Position numbers and translations under genes: made by a program
The notes under the pieces: model-generated
The model's database searches: none
The model's input: the letters and a program-made list of their open reading frames with translations, nothing else
What the model was told of the DNA's origin: nothing
NCBI GenBank assembly: GCA_018432235.1
Contig: JAHDLO010000010.1
Span: 372,001-436,000 of the forward strand
Origin: Clostridiaceae bacterium
GTDB taxonomy: Bacteria > Bacillota > Clostridia > Peptostreptococcales > Natronincolaceae
DNA: 64,000 nucleotides
Direction of reading: 5' to 3'
Part shown: one piece after another, positions 34,005 to 41,818 of the stretch
Layout: the number at the start of each line of letters is the position of its first letter
Numbering within the stretch: the first letter of the stretch is position 1

Positions 34005-34030
34005 AGAGCATTTATTGCTCTTCTTTTTTA
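34005..34030 (+). terminator. Terminator of the class IV aminotransferase gene
   Basis: AGAGCA-TTTAT-TGCTCT (34005-34021) followed by TCTTTTTTATTT. The hairpin overlaps the stop codon of the convergent small gene. Confidence 0.8.
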
Positions 34031-34245
34031 TTTATTCTGCTATTTATCGTTAGGTATATGTACACTCGCTCTATAAAATCTGAATATGTTATTTCCTTCT
34101 GATAGTAGATTTTATTGTATAGCAGATCCCGTTGGATTTGTTCTATTGTATCTATCCATTCAGCATGGGATAGCTCAAACATAATATTATAGGTTTCATA
34201 TATTTTTTGAAGAGTCGTCTTTTTAAAGCTGTCATATTTTATCAT
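34012..34245 (-). CDS. Small protein divergent from an XRE regulator
   Basis: A 77-residue protein of unknown family, Tyr- and Ile-rich and mostly helical (LQKIYETYNIMFELSHAEWIDTIEQIQ), with a basic C-terminus (NSRINKKEEQ). It is supported by a strong TAGGAGG 5 bases before the ATG and a sigma-A promoter (TTGAAA-N17-TATAAT, 34279-34307). An inverted repeat overlapping that promoter is a probable operator for the XRE protein encoded divergently. It may be the regulated partner of that repressor. Confidence 0.7.
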   Translation of the reverse strand: MIKYDSFKKTTLQKIYETYNIMFELSHAEWIDTIEQIQRDLLYNKIYYQKEITYSDFIERVYIYLTINSRINKKEEQ

Positions 34246-34278
34246 AACGGCCTCCTACCTCTTTAGCATTTTATTATC

Positions 34279-34320
34279 ATTATACGAAACTTTTAGTGTC
34301 TTTTCAAGCGGATTGACACT
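34279..34320 (-). promoter_or_regulatory. Promoter with overlapping inverted repeat (putative XRE operator)
   Basis: On minus, TTGAAA (34302-34307), 17 bases, TATAAT (34279-34284). The inverted repeat AGTGTC (34295-34300) / GACACT (34315-34320) overlaps it, consistent with repression by the divergent XRE protein. Confidence 0.55.
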
Positions 34321-34398
34321 TTTCGTTTATTAAACCCGTAAATAATTCAAATTATGCTACTATTAAGACATTACAATAATTGAAACGGATGGATCTAT

Positions 34399-34758
34399 AT
34401 GAGCTTTGCTATCAGACTAAAGAAGCTAAGGGAAGAAAGAAATATCAGACAGGAGGATTTAGCCTCAATACTGAATATCAGCCGCCAGGCTGTCAGCAAT
34501 TACGAGCAGGGGACGCGAATTCCAAAGGATGAAAAGCTCCTGATTATGCTGGCTGATTTTTTTGATGTTTCCATAGATTATCTTTTGGGAAGAGATTTAC
34601 ATAAATCAGATATTAACTATTTAAATGATAAGGGTGAAAAATATCGTCCTAGCAAAGAGGTTCTTCTAAAGATGCTATATAAGGAAGCAAAGGATCTGCC
34701 TGAGGAGCTTATTGAAAATTTAATTATTTTGATTGAAACCATAAAAAGAAGCCGATAA
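34399..34758 (+). CDS. XRE-family transcriptional regulator
   Basis: A 119-residue Cro/C1-type repressor. The N-terminal helix-turn-helix (about residues 6-60) reads LKKLREERNIRQEDLASILNISRQAVSNYEQGTRIPKDEKLLIMLADFFDVSIDYLLG, complete and intact. The C-terminal 55 residues are a short helical extension (LLKMLYKEAKDLPEELIENLIILIETI), possibly for dimerisation. It is divergent from the small gene at 34012-34245 across a region with an inverted repeat. The ribosome binding site is weak. Confidence 0.93.
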   Translation: MSFAIRLKKLREERNIRQEDLASILNISRQAVSNYEQGTRIPKDEKLLIMLADFFDVSIDYLLGRDLHKSDINYLNDKGEKYRPSKEVLLKMLYKEAKDLPEELIENLIILIETIKRSR

Positions 34759-34774
34759 TTATCGACTTCTTTTC
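34743..34774 (+). terminator. Terminator of the XRE gene
   Basis: AAAAGAAG.CGATAATTATCG.CTTCTTTT hairpin with the palindrome CGATAATTATCG at 34753-34764 and a T-tract. It overlaps the stop codon. The gap to livF (34775-34947) otherwise holds only unassigned sequence and a heptad array. Confidence 0.75.
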
Positions 34775-34893
34775 TATATGGCAACTTTTCTATTTGTGCC
34801 CCCCTAAACATTCCCTCCATGTCATGTTGCACATAGCGATGGATCGCAAACCCAGTTGATACATGCCCTCAGCTTAACAGTAATGATTTTTTT

Positions 34894-34940
34894 AACTACT
34901 CACTACTCACCATTCATTATCCACTATCCACTATTCACTA
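34894..34940. repeat. TTCACTA-type heptad array after livF
   Basis: Degenerate repeats of the type ACTACTC / CCATTCATTAT / CCACTAT / TTCACTA lie seven bases beyond the livF stop. It belongs to the same family as the arrays at 27853 and 59541. Confidence 0.8.
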
Positions 34941-34947
34941 ATGGCTT

Positions 34948-35670
34948 TTACGCATGTGTACTTTCACCTAGATATGCCTTCTTAACCTCTTCATTGGTTA
35001 GAAGCTCCTGCCCTGTTCCCTTTAGGGTGATATTCCCCGTTTCTAGCACATAGGCAATGTCTGCTATCTTCAAGGCAGCAAAGGCATTTTGCTCTATCAA
35101 CAGAATTGTCATGCCCTGCTTGTGGATTTCCTTAATAATATTAAACAGCTCCTTAACGATCAAGGGAGCAAGCCCTAAAGAAGGCTCATCCATCATTAAA
35201 AGCTTTGGTCTGGACATCAGCGCCCTTCCTACTGCCAGCATCTGCTGTTCTCCACCGGACAGAGTCCCCGCCTGCTGCCAGCTTCTGTCCTTCAGCTTTG
35301 GAAATAGGCTGTATACCCATTCCAAATCATCCTTGATAGCCTTTGCATCCTTTCTGCAATAGGCACCAATCTTTAAATTTTCCAGTACTGTAAGATTCGG
35401 AAATACTCTACGTCCCTCAGGCACTAGAGTAATACCACTTCTTACCATGTTTTTAGTATCCTCCAGCAGCAGGTTTTTACCATTATAGGTAATAGTCCCA
35501 CTTTGTGGCTTCGCGAGGCCCACAATTGATTTCAGCGTCGTACTTTTTCCGGCACCATTGGCCCCTATTAAGGTTACTATCTTCCCCTCTTCAACCTCAA
35601 GACTAATACCCTTAAGGGCTTCAACCTTACCGTAAGAAACCACCAAATCATTAATCTTCAGCATCTTCAC
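34948..35670 (-). CDS. livF: Branched-chain amino acid ABC transporter ATPase LivF
   Basis: A 240-residue ATPase of the Leu/Ile/Val uptake system. Walker A is GANGAGKST (about residues 37-45), the signature TLSGGEQQMLAVGRALM, Walker B LLMMDEPSLGLAPL; the GLAPLIVKELF segment distinguishes LivF from LivG. It partners with LivG to energise LivHM. It overlaps the livG end by 20 bases and is the last gene of the operon. Confidence 0.96.
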   Translation of the reverse strand: MKMLKINDLVVSYGKVEALKGISLEVEEGKIVTLIGANGAGKSTTLKSIVGLAKPQSGTITYNGKNLLLEDTKNMVRSGITLVPEGRRVFPNLTVLENLKIGAYCRKDAKAIKDDLEWVYSLFPKLKDRSWQQAGTLSGGEQQMLAVGRALMSRPKLLMMDEPSLGLAPLIVKELFNIIKEIHKQGMTILLIEQNAFAALKIADIAYVLETGNITLKGTGQELLTNEEVKKAYLGESTHA

Positions 35671-36427
35671 TCACCCCCAAATATGCTTCAATTACCCGTG
35701 GATCATTTTGAATCTCATAGGGGTTACCTTCTGCAATAGTCACACCATGGTCCAGTACGTATATTCTGTCGGAAATTCCCATAACTAAATGCATATGATG
35801 CTCAATCATAAATATCGTCAGGTCAAATTCGTCCCTTATTTCCTTTATAAATGCTGTTAAATCGTCGGTTTCCTTTGGATTCATTCCAGCAGCAGGTTCG
35901 TCCAGTAGAAGTATCTTGGGGTCGGTAGCCAGAGCTCTGGCTATTTCCAGCCTCCGCTGCAGACCATAGGGGAGGCTGCTGGACTTTTCATTCATAAATT
36001 CCTTCAGACCCAGCTTTTCAATTAAAAATTCAGATCGCTGCAGCTTTTCCCTTTTTTCCCTACGATATCTTGGCAATCTAAATGTCGCCTCGAATATATT
36101 TGAATTTAGATGGAGATGGTTTGCTATAAACACATTATCTAAAACACTAAGCTCCTTAAAGAGCCTGATATTCTGAAAGGTTCTGGCCAACCCAAGCCTT
36201 GTTATGGCATCGGGCTTTAAGCCGGCTATTCTTTGACCATTGTATATAATGCTTCCGGTGGTAGGCCTGTAGACTCCGGTAATCATGTTGAAGGCTGTCG
36301 TCTTACCGGCACCATTTGGTCCTATCAAGGCTACTATCTCATTTTGATTTAATTCTAAATTAAAGTCCTTAACCGCCGTTAGGCCCCCAAATTTCATAGT
36401 AATATTTTCAGTTTTCAACACGCTCAT
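35651..36427 (-). CDS. livG: Branched-chain amino acid ABC transporter ATPase LivG
   Basis: A 258-residue ATPase with Walker A GPNGAGKTT (about residues 37-45), the LivG-specific ARTFQNIRLFKELSVLDNV, the insertion with RYRREKREKLQRSE, the signature-like SLPYGLQRRLEIARALA (LSYGxQ type) and Walker B LLLDEPAAGMNP. It pairs with LivF. Its ATG overlaps the livM stop by one base, so it is coupled. Confidence 0.96.
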   Translation of the reverse strand: MSVLKTENITMKFGGLTAVKDFNLELNQNEIVALIGPNGAGKTTAFNMITGVYRPTTGSIIYNGQRIAGLKPDAITRLGLARTFQNIRLFKELSVLDNVFIANHLHLNSNIFEATFRLPRYRREKREKLQRSEFLIEKLGLKEFMNEKSSSLPYGLQRRLEIARALATDPKILLLDEPAAGMNPKETDDLTAFIKEIRDEFDLTIFMIEHHMHLVMGISDRIYVLDHGVTIAEGNPYEIQNDPRVIEAYLGVSEDAED

Positions 36428-37482
36428 TATTGTCCCAACCTCCTTTTTATAAGAGGTCTACGCTGAAGCAGGCCGATCACCTTATCCCAGCTAAACTCAT
36501 TTGTGCCCATTAATCCATTTCTGAAGAATAGTACAACCACCATTAGCAATGCAGAAAACACAACCATTCTAAGGCCTGATATACCTGGTATAACTACAAA
36601 GCCTAAGTTAATGGATTGATCCAGGAATCTAAGCAGCTCTCCTGCAGAAGAGATGATAAATGCAGCTATAACGGTACCTGTAATACTTCCCATCCCTCCC
36701 AATACTATAATCAGTAGTATGTTGAAGGTAAAGGCAAACTTAAACATCTGGGGGTCTATGGTTCCCATTAAGCTACCTAATAAACCACCACCCACACCTG
36801 CAAAAAAAGCACCTATGACAAAGGAAAGCACCTTATGCTTAAAAAGGTTGATTCCCATACTCTCAGCAGCAATTTCATCCTCACGAATGGCCTTAAATGC
36901 CTTGCCATAGCTGCTGCTGATTAATAATGCCATTATTACTACAGTAAAGGCAGCTGCCCCATAGCTCCACCATAGATTAGTTGTACTTGGAATAGCCTTT
37001 AAGCCAAGAGCCCCATTTGTAATCCTTTGCGTATTGGTAAATACGATACGAATGATTTCTGAAAAGCCAAGGGTTGCAATGGCCAGGTAATCCCCCTTCA
37101 GCCTTAGTACCGGTGCGCCTATCAGCAGTGCAACAAAGGCCGATAAAAGTCCCCCCACCAAAAGCGCAACCAAAAATGGTGCATTTAGCCTGTCCAGAGG
37201 GGGAAGAATTGGTGCTAAAAAGAAGTTCTGCTGTTTAGTGGCTGCTGACATTGTTAGCAGCGCAGTCGTATAGGCCCCTACAGCCATGAAGCCTGCATGT
37301 CCCAATGAAAATAGACCTGTAAAGCCATTGATCAGATTCATACTCAGACCCAGCACAGTATAAATCGCACATAGATTTAAAATTCTTACTTTATAAGCAT
37401 CAAAGCTACTGTCTGCAACAAAAATAAAAACTAGCAGTAAAAGTATAGATATTGATGTTAAAATTATATTTCTTCTTTTCAT
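36427..37482 (-). CDS. livM: Branched-chain amino acid ABC transporter permease LivM
   Basis: A 351-residue permease with about 9-10 membrane helices. GLSMNLINGFTGLFSLGHAGFMAVGAY and RLKGDYLAIATLGFSEIIR are diagnostic of LivM, as is AGVGGGLLGSLMGTIDPQMF. With LivH it forms the transmembrane channel. It lies 3 bases downstream of livH in the same operon. Confidence 0.95.
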   Translation of the reverse strand: MKRRNIILTSISILLLLVFIFVADSSFDAYKVRILNLCAIYTVLGLSMNLINGFTGLFSLGHAGFMAVGAYTTALLTMSAATKQQNFFLAPILPPLDRLNAPFLVALLVGGLLSAFVALLIGAPVLRLKGDYLAIATLGFSEIIRIVFTNTQRITNGALGLKAIPSTTNLWWSYGAAAFTVVIMALLISSSYGKAFKAIREDEIAAESMGINLFKHKVLSFVIGAFFAGVGGGLLGSLMGTIDPQMFKFAFTFNILLIIVLGGMGSITGTVIAAFIISSAGELLRFLDQSINLGFVVIPGISGLRMVVFSALLMVVVLFFRNGLMGTNEFSWDKVIGLLQRRPLIKRRLGQ

Positions 37483-37485
37483 AGT

Positions 37486-38388
37486 CTACACCTTCTCCGA
37501 TATTTTTTCACCCATGATGCCTGTAGGCTTAAATAATAGAATTACTATTAGCAGGATGAATGCAAAGGCATCTCTGTAGCCGGTTAGTGACGGCAGCATA
37601 GCCACCAGCATTATTTCTCCAACCCCCAGAATGAAGCCACCTATAACAGCACCGGTAATATTTCCTATGCCTCCGATAACAGCAGCTATAAAGCACTTTA
37701 ATCCCGGTATTACCCCCATTGTTGGGTTGATTTGAGGAAATTTCATTCCCCACATAATAGCCCCTACAGCTGCAAGGGCAGAGCCTATGCCGAAGGTTAA
37801 GGTAATTGTTCTGTTAACATCCACGCCCATTAAGCCAGCAGTTTCATGGTCCTTAGAAACCGCCCTCATGGCCATACCGCTCTTGGTATTATTGATTAAA
37901 AATAATAATCCAGCCAATAAAGTGAGGGTTACCACAGGAATTACCAGAGTTAATCTTTGCAGGGTTACAGAACCAATGGTCATAACCTCTTGTAATAGCT
38001 TGACTGTTGGGAAAGCTTTAGGCCTTCCGCCAAATATTACTACCGCCAGATTTTGCAGTAAAAAAGAGGCTCCGATTGCGGAAACTAAGATATTGACCTT
38101 CGGTGATTCCCTCAAGGGCTTGTAGGCTGCCCTTTCCACCACCATGCCTAAAAGAGCGGTTAGAATAATTGCAACGATAAATGCAGCATACCATGGCATC
38201 CCAAAGGTAGCCACGCCAAAAAAAGAAAAATAAACCGCCATCATAAATATATCGCCATGGGCAAAGTTGATTAAACGTAAAATACCGTATACCATTGTAT
38301 ATCCGATAGCTATTAAAGCATATAAACTGCCTAATGAAATGCCATTAGTAAGGTGCTGTAAAAACAAATCCAATGTCATGTGTCCCAT
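37486..38388 (-). CDS. livH: Branched-chain amino acid ABC transporter permease LivH
   Basis: A 300-residue permease with about eight helices. Signature segments are GISLGSLYALIAIGYTMVYGILRLINFAHGDIFM and ISAIGASFLLQN-like NILVSAIGASFLLQNLAV, with FIAAVIGGIGNITGAVIGGFILG near the C-terminus. ATG 38388 follows AGGTGG; a second ATG three codons on is possible. A strong hairpin without T-tract separates it from livK. Confidence 0.95.
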   Translation of the reverse strand: MGHMTLDLFLQHLTNGISLGSLYALIAIGYTMVYGILRLINFAHGDIFMMAVYFSFFGVATFGMPWYAAFIVAIILTALLGMVVERAAYKPLRESPKVNILVSAIGASFLLQNLAVVIFGGRPKAFPTVKLLQEVMTIGSVTLQRLTLVIPVVTLTLLAGLLFLINNTKSGMAMRAVSKDHETAGLMGVDVNRTITLTFGIGSALAAVGAIMWGMKFPQINPTMGVIPGLKCFIAAVIGGIGNITGAVIGGFILGVGEIMLVAMLPSLTGYRDAFAFILLIVILLFKPTGIMGEKISEKV

Positions 38389-38416
38389 GTGTCCACCACC
38401 TAATCTTCATAGTTTT

Positions 38417-38448
38417 ATACGCTTCCTGCCTTGCAACAGGAAGCGTAT
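38417..38448 (-). promoter_or_regulatory. Intercistronic hairpin between livK and livH
   Basis: ATACGCTTCCTG and CAGGAAGCGTAT are perfectly complementary around an 8-base loop. No T-tract follows on minus, so it probably stabilises the livK message rather than ending transcription, giving more binding protein than permease. Confidence 0.65.
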
Positions 38449-38463
38449 ATAATGTGTTAGAAA

Positions 38464-39633
38464 TTACTTAGTTGGTTCAATAGTATCTTGATACTTAAAC
38501 TCTCCATCCTTAACTACCTTGATAACGGCACTCTTAATAGCATCGCCATTGGCATCAAGGGTAATCATACCAGCTGCTCCAACAAAATCAGTCGTCTTAG
38601 CTATTTCATCTCTGATTTTAACAGGGTCTGCTGATCCTGCTTTTTCAATAGCAGCTAAGATGACAAGATAAGCATCATATCCAAGCGCTGTAACAGCTGC
38701 AGGCTCCTTGCCGTATTTAGCTCTGTACTCTCTTAAGAATACTTCAGATTCAGATGTTATAGGCGTTTCAGAAGTAAAGAAGGTAGAGAATACCGCGCCT
38801 TCAACCTCCTCACCACCGATATCTATAAACTCAGGTGTTTCCCAAGTGTCACCACCGATGAAAGGAATCTGAATACCTTGCTGTCTAGCTTGCTTAATGA
38901 TCAGAGCAGACTCAGTAAAGTTACCTGGTGCAAATATGACATCAGGGTTTTTAGCTGCTATGTTTTGTAATTGAGCTGAAAAATCATTATCTCTTGTATT
39001 ATAGTTTGATACTGCTACGATGGCTTCCTTATCGCCTGTTAGCTCAACAAAGGCATCTGTAAAAAACTTTGCTAATCCTACTGCATAGTCATTAGAAACC
39101 TCTTGAATTATAGCAACCTTCTTGGCGCCTAGCTTGTTATAAGCATAGTTTGCCATTACTGTTCCCTGGAAGGGATCAAGGAAGCATACCCTGAAATAAT
39201 AGTCGTTGCCTAATGTTACTAACGGATTAGTAGCTGATGCCGCTACTGCAGGAATCTGTGCATTCTTAACGATATCACCGGCTGCCATAGATAGTGAGCT
39301 TCCCCAGCTACCAATAATAGCAACTACCTTCTCCTTCTCAACAAGTAATGAAGCAGCATTAGCAGCCTCTACCTTATCAGACTTATTGTCAACTACCACC
39401 AATTCAACCTTTTTTCCTAAAACTGTAGGATATAATTGGTTAGCCAGTTTAGCACCTTCAACCTCCAGCTCACCTCCGGCTGCATTATCTCCGGTAATAG
39501 GCTCAAACACGCCTATTCTAATAACGTCATCAGCAGGTGCTGGTCCAGCGGTCTCCTTTGGCCCACAGCCTACTAAAATTAAAGAAATCGTAAGCACAAA
39601 TACTAAAAAAATCGCTACCTTCTTTTTCATCAT
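38464..39633 (-). CDS. livK: Branched-chain amino acid binding lipoprotein
   Basis: A 389-residue extracellular solute-binding lipoprotein. The start ATG 39633 is chosen because GGGAGG lies 4 bases upstream; the longer frame to 39726 lacks a site. The signal peptide KKKVAIFLVFVLTISLILVGC has the lipobox LVGC. The mature part is a type I periplasmic-binding fold of Leu/Ile/Val-binding type (IRIGVFEPITGDNAAGGELEVEGAKLA; VAIIGSWGSSLSMAAGDI; ATNPLVTLGNDYYFRVCFLD). It is the first gene of the liv operon and has a long leader. Confidence 0.95.
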   Translation of the reverse strand: MMKKKVAIFLVFVLTISLILVGCGPKETAGPAPADDVIRIGVFEPITGDNAAGGELEVEGAKLANQLYPTVLGKKVELVVVDNKSDKVEAANAASLLVEKEKVVAIIGSWGSSLSMAAGDIVKNAQIPAVAASATNPLVTLGNDYYFRVCFLDPFQGTVMANYAYNKLGAKKVAIIQEVSNDYAVGLAKFFTDAFVELTGDKEAIVAVSNYNTRDNDFSAQLQNIAAKNPDVIFAPGNFTESALIIKQARQQGIQIPFIGGDTWETPEFIDIGGEEVEGAVFSTFFTSETPITSESEVFLREYRAKYGKEPAAVTALGYDAYLVILAAIEKAGSADPVKIRDEIAKTTDFVGAAGMITLDANGDAIKSAVIKVVKDGEFKYQDTIEPTK

Positions 39634-39980
39634 ATTTCCTCCCTTTTTCTTCTTAGATGATAAATCATCTTCTATAAAAATTCTCCGCAGAGAATTATAG
39701 ATGTAATTTCCTCTCTCAAATACCAACTGTATCGATCATTATAGTTTTTTAGTAATTATTTAAATTTTTTAACAATTCATTCAATTGTGAAATTTATTGG
39801 CTTTATTTCAATAAGGCAATCGTTTTTTGTCCTATTGCTTCATGTGCCAGATTGCAGCCGGATTTATTTTATTACGAATAATCTGCCGTCTATATTAAAT
39901 TTTTTATCTGTATGACCGCTAGATTTTTGCTCTACTTCTGTGAGGTAGTAAAAATGAATATTTATAATTTAAAACTTATA

Positions 39981-39995
39981 AATATTCAGAATATT
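39981..39995. promoter_or_regulatory. CodY-box-like palindrome in the liv leader
   Basis: AATATTCAGAATATT is a palindrome two mismatches from the CodY consensus AATTTTCWGAAAATT. It overlaps a larger inverted repeat (TGAATATTTATAA / TTATAAATATTCA, 39955-39988). It lies about 100 bases downstream of the predicted start. CodY is a known regulator of branched-chain amino acid genes in Firmicutes. Its presence in this organism is not shown. Confidence 0.45.
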
Positions 39996-40103
39996 ATTCA
40001 TATTTAACCAATTATATTACGATATGTTCATACTTTTGTGTACAAATGATAAAAATGTTTTTCCACCAATTACATATGTTCTTATTTTTAGAATAATAAT
40101 CTT

Positions 40104-40132
40104 ATTATAATATAGAATCATAATTTTGACAA
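40104..40132 (-). promoter_or_regulatory. Sigma-A promoter of the liv operon
   Basis: TTGTCA (40127-40132), a 17-base spacer and TATAAT (40104-40109) on minus, a near-consensus promoter. It gives a leader of about 465 nucleotides (39634-40097) that is otherwise gene-free and AT-rich. It contains a weak hairpin at 39679-39696 just before the ribosome binding site. Confidence 0.75.
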
Positions 40133-40178
40133 AGTATTTTTATACATTTTCTTAAATCTTTTCTTCTTAATTTTCGGC

Positions 40179-40207
40179 AAAAAAAATAGGATATTTTCAT
40201 ATCCTAT
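40179..40207 (-). terminator. Terminator of the yvyF-like gene
   Basis: ATAGGATAT-TTTC-ATATCCTAT (40186-40207) and eight T residues on minus. It overlaps the stop codon. Confidence 0.9.
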
Positions 40208-40587
40208 CTTCTCCTTGATCTATTTCCAAAGCTCTTATTTGTCTTTTCCGCTGACTTAATGGTGTTATTAGGCGCTCTTCCATTTTCTCTGTCCTTACAG
40301 CCTGAACAAAAACCACTATGGCTTATGTATTCCCCACAGGAAGGGCATCTATGCTGGCTGGTTCTTTCCCCCACCAGCGCAATCCTATTATCATTTATTA
40401 ATTTGAGTATATTGGAAACTGAAACCCCGGTAGCCTCCGACACCTCAACAGCACTAGCCCCTCTATTCTGGTAGAGGTACTCTCTTACCTTTATATAAGG
40501 GCTTTCCTCATCATCTGTACATTTATCACATATGTTTTGATTCGTACTCTTAAAAAGTCTTCCGCAAACTATGCAATTTCTCAGCAT
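40204..40587 (-). CDS. YvyF-like zinc-ribbon/helix-turn-helix flagellar protein, second copy
   Basis: A 127-residue paralogue of the yvyF product at 63119-63538. The N-terminal zinc ribbon reads CIVCGRLF...ICDKC. The central helix-turn-helix GASAVEVSEATGVSVSNILKLINDNRIAL follows, and then a second zinc ribbon CPSCGEYISHSGFCSGC and a basic tail. YvyF-type proteins sit in flagellar operons in Firmicutes, and their exact role is unclear. It starts at ATG 40587 behind GAAGGG. An extended -10 (TGCTATAAT) lies upstream. Confidence 0.85.
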   Translation of the reverse strand: MLRNCIVCGRLFKSTNQNICDKCTDDEESPYIKVREYLYQNRGASAVEVSEATGVSVSNILKLINDNRIALVGERTSQHRCPSCGEYISHSGFCSGCKDRENGRAPNNTIKSAEKTNKSFGNRSRRR

Positions 40588-40732
40588 ATGACCACGCCCT
40601 TCATCCCTGCTGCCTACAGGTAAATATTACTATTAATTATAGCATATACCTCCTATTTTTTCATCTGCAACTATGGTCATAAATTTCTGAAAATTCTACT
40701 GTCCGTCGATTAAATATTGACCTTCCTACTGC

Positions 40733-41296
40733 TTATTCATTCAGCCAATTCTCCAGCTTCTCCATTACCAGCTTGTAGGTTTTCTGTGAAACCTCCGGCA
40801 GCGTTCCCCCTAGGGCCTCCTCTGCTTGTCTGAAGCCTTCTTCAATTGCAGCCTTTATTTCATTAAACTTCTCTTTATCTCCACCTGATATGGCCTTTGC
40901 AAACGCCACTATTCTGTCACTGACATTTTCAGCACTTAAAGCGCCCCCCTCAGAAATCAGAGCCTGGGCCTCCAGACGAGCTGTCTCATCCACTTCAATC
41001 GTCTGATCTAAGCGTTTTAAATCCTCTGGCTTTAAGCCCTGTCTTAACAGAAGCTGTCTCACCAATTCTCTCAAGCTGTTATAGGTAGCCTCGCTTTCTT
41101 CCTTTAATTTAAGTATTGTGGTCTCATCTACCTTTGTAGTTGGTTTTTTATAGGTGGTGGGTGGTGCTTCCTCAGTTGATTTTACATATTCATCCTGTGC
41201 TACATACGCCTTGTCCTCACCCTTAGCCTGTTTTTCTTTCTTGTTTATTGCATGATTAGGTAGATTATTTATGCTAGGGGTATTATTTACCTTCAT
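40733..41296 (-). CDS. Sigma-D-dependent protein of unknown function
   Basis: A 187-residue protein I do not recognise with certainty. The first 60 residues are polar and probably disordered (NKKEKQAKGEDKAY, PPTTYKKPTTK). The C-terminal part is helical, with SDRIVAFAKAISGGDKEKFNEIKAAIEEGFRQAEEALGGTLPEVSQKTYKLVMEKLENWL. A textbook sigma-D promoter lies 179 bases upstream, so it is very likely part of the flagellar or motility regulon. No signal peptide or catalytic motif is seen. AAGGAGG precedes ATG 41296. Confidence 0.8.
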   Translation of the reverse strand: MKVNNTPSINNLPNHAINKKEKQAKGEDKAYVAQDEYVKSTEEAPPTTYKKPTTKVDETTILKLKEESEATYNSLRELVRQLLLRQGLKPEDLKRLDQTIEVDETARLEAQALISEGGALSAENVSDRIVAFAKAISGGDKEKFNEIKAAIEEGFRQAEEALGGTLPEVSQKTYKLVMEKLENWLNE

Positions 41297-41474
41297 AAGA
41301 AAACCTCCTTGTCCTTAGTTTTTATTCGCCATCTGAAAGCTACTTCAATTGCGTCTATTAAAGTACGCTCATATGCATCAGTCGCACCATTAATATGCTC
41401 CTGCTTTGGGGGAGCCTCCCTGTAGCTTCCTTAAACAGTCTTTTATCTGCTTCACTTTAGCTTAGTTATATGTA

Positions 41475-41501
41475 TTATCGACATTTTTCTAAAAACATTT
41501 A
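41475..41501 (-). promoter_or_regulatory. Sigma-D promoter of the unknown gene at 40733
   Basis: TAAA (41498-41501), a 15-base spacer and GTCGATAA (41475-41482) on minus. The gap 41297-41818 otherwise holds a terminator and repeats. Confidence 0.75.
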
Positions 41502-41531
41502 TAACATATTGCCATATTTTTTAACCATAAG

Positions 41532-41570
41532 CAAAAGTCCCATCATGACCTTTAGCTCATAGATGGGACC
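41532..41570 (-). terminator. Terminator downstream of the reductase gene
   Basis: GTCCCATC (41537-41544) and GATGGGAC (41562-41569), followed on minus by TTTTGC. Its sequence (GCAAAAGTCC and CTCATAG) resembles the terminator at 47453-47491. Confidence 0.7.
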
Positions 41571-41690
41571 CGCTACTTAAACAATATGAAGTTAACGGAA
41601 AAGTCCTATTCAGGGGGAAATTCTGTCGAATTACAAAATAAAGACTTTCCGCGGTGTTGAATCCTTTGCTTGTCATACGCAAGAAGCGTA

Positions 41691-41818
41691 TTAAAGGTCG
41701 CTAGCTGAGTTGTCAGCTAGAACCGTCCCGTTTGACAACGTTAAAGGTCGCTAGCTGAGTTGTCATCTGGAACCGTCCCGTTTGACAAGTTGTCATCTGG
41801 AACCGTCCCGCTTGGCAA
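41691..41818. repeat. Tandem 50-bp repeats containing 31-nt palindromes (copies A-C)
   Basis: Units at 41691-41740 and 41741-41790 share TTAAAGGTCGCTAGCTGAGT and differ at a few positions. A third partial unit reaches 41818. Each contains the palindrome of the type GTTGTCAnCTGGAACCGTCC with CGTTTGACAAC (copies at 41709, 41759, 41789). They end directly at the reductase stop codon. Confidence 0.95.

Noticed and set aside
34800-34893. Structured RNA after the XRE gene
   Set aside because: A few short complementary stretches (GCGAT/ATCGC, TGTGC/GCACA) exist, but no promoter, terminator or known motif could be recognised.
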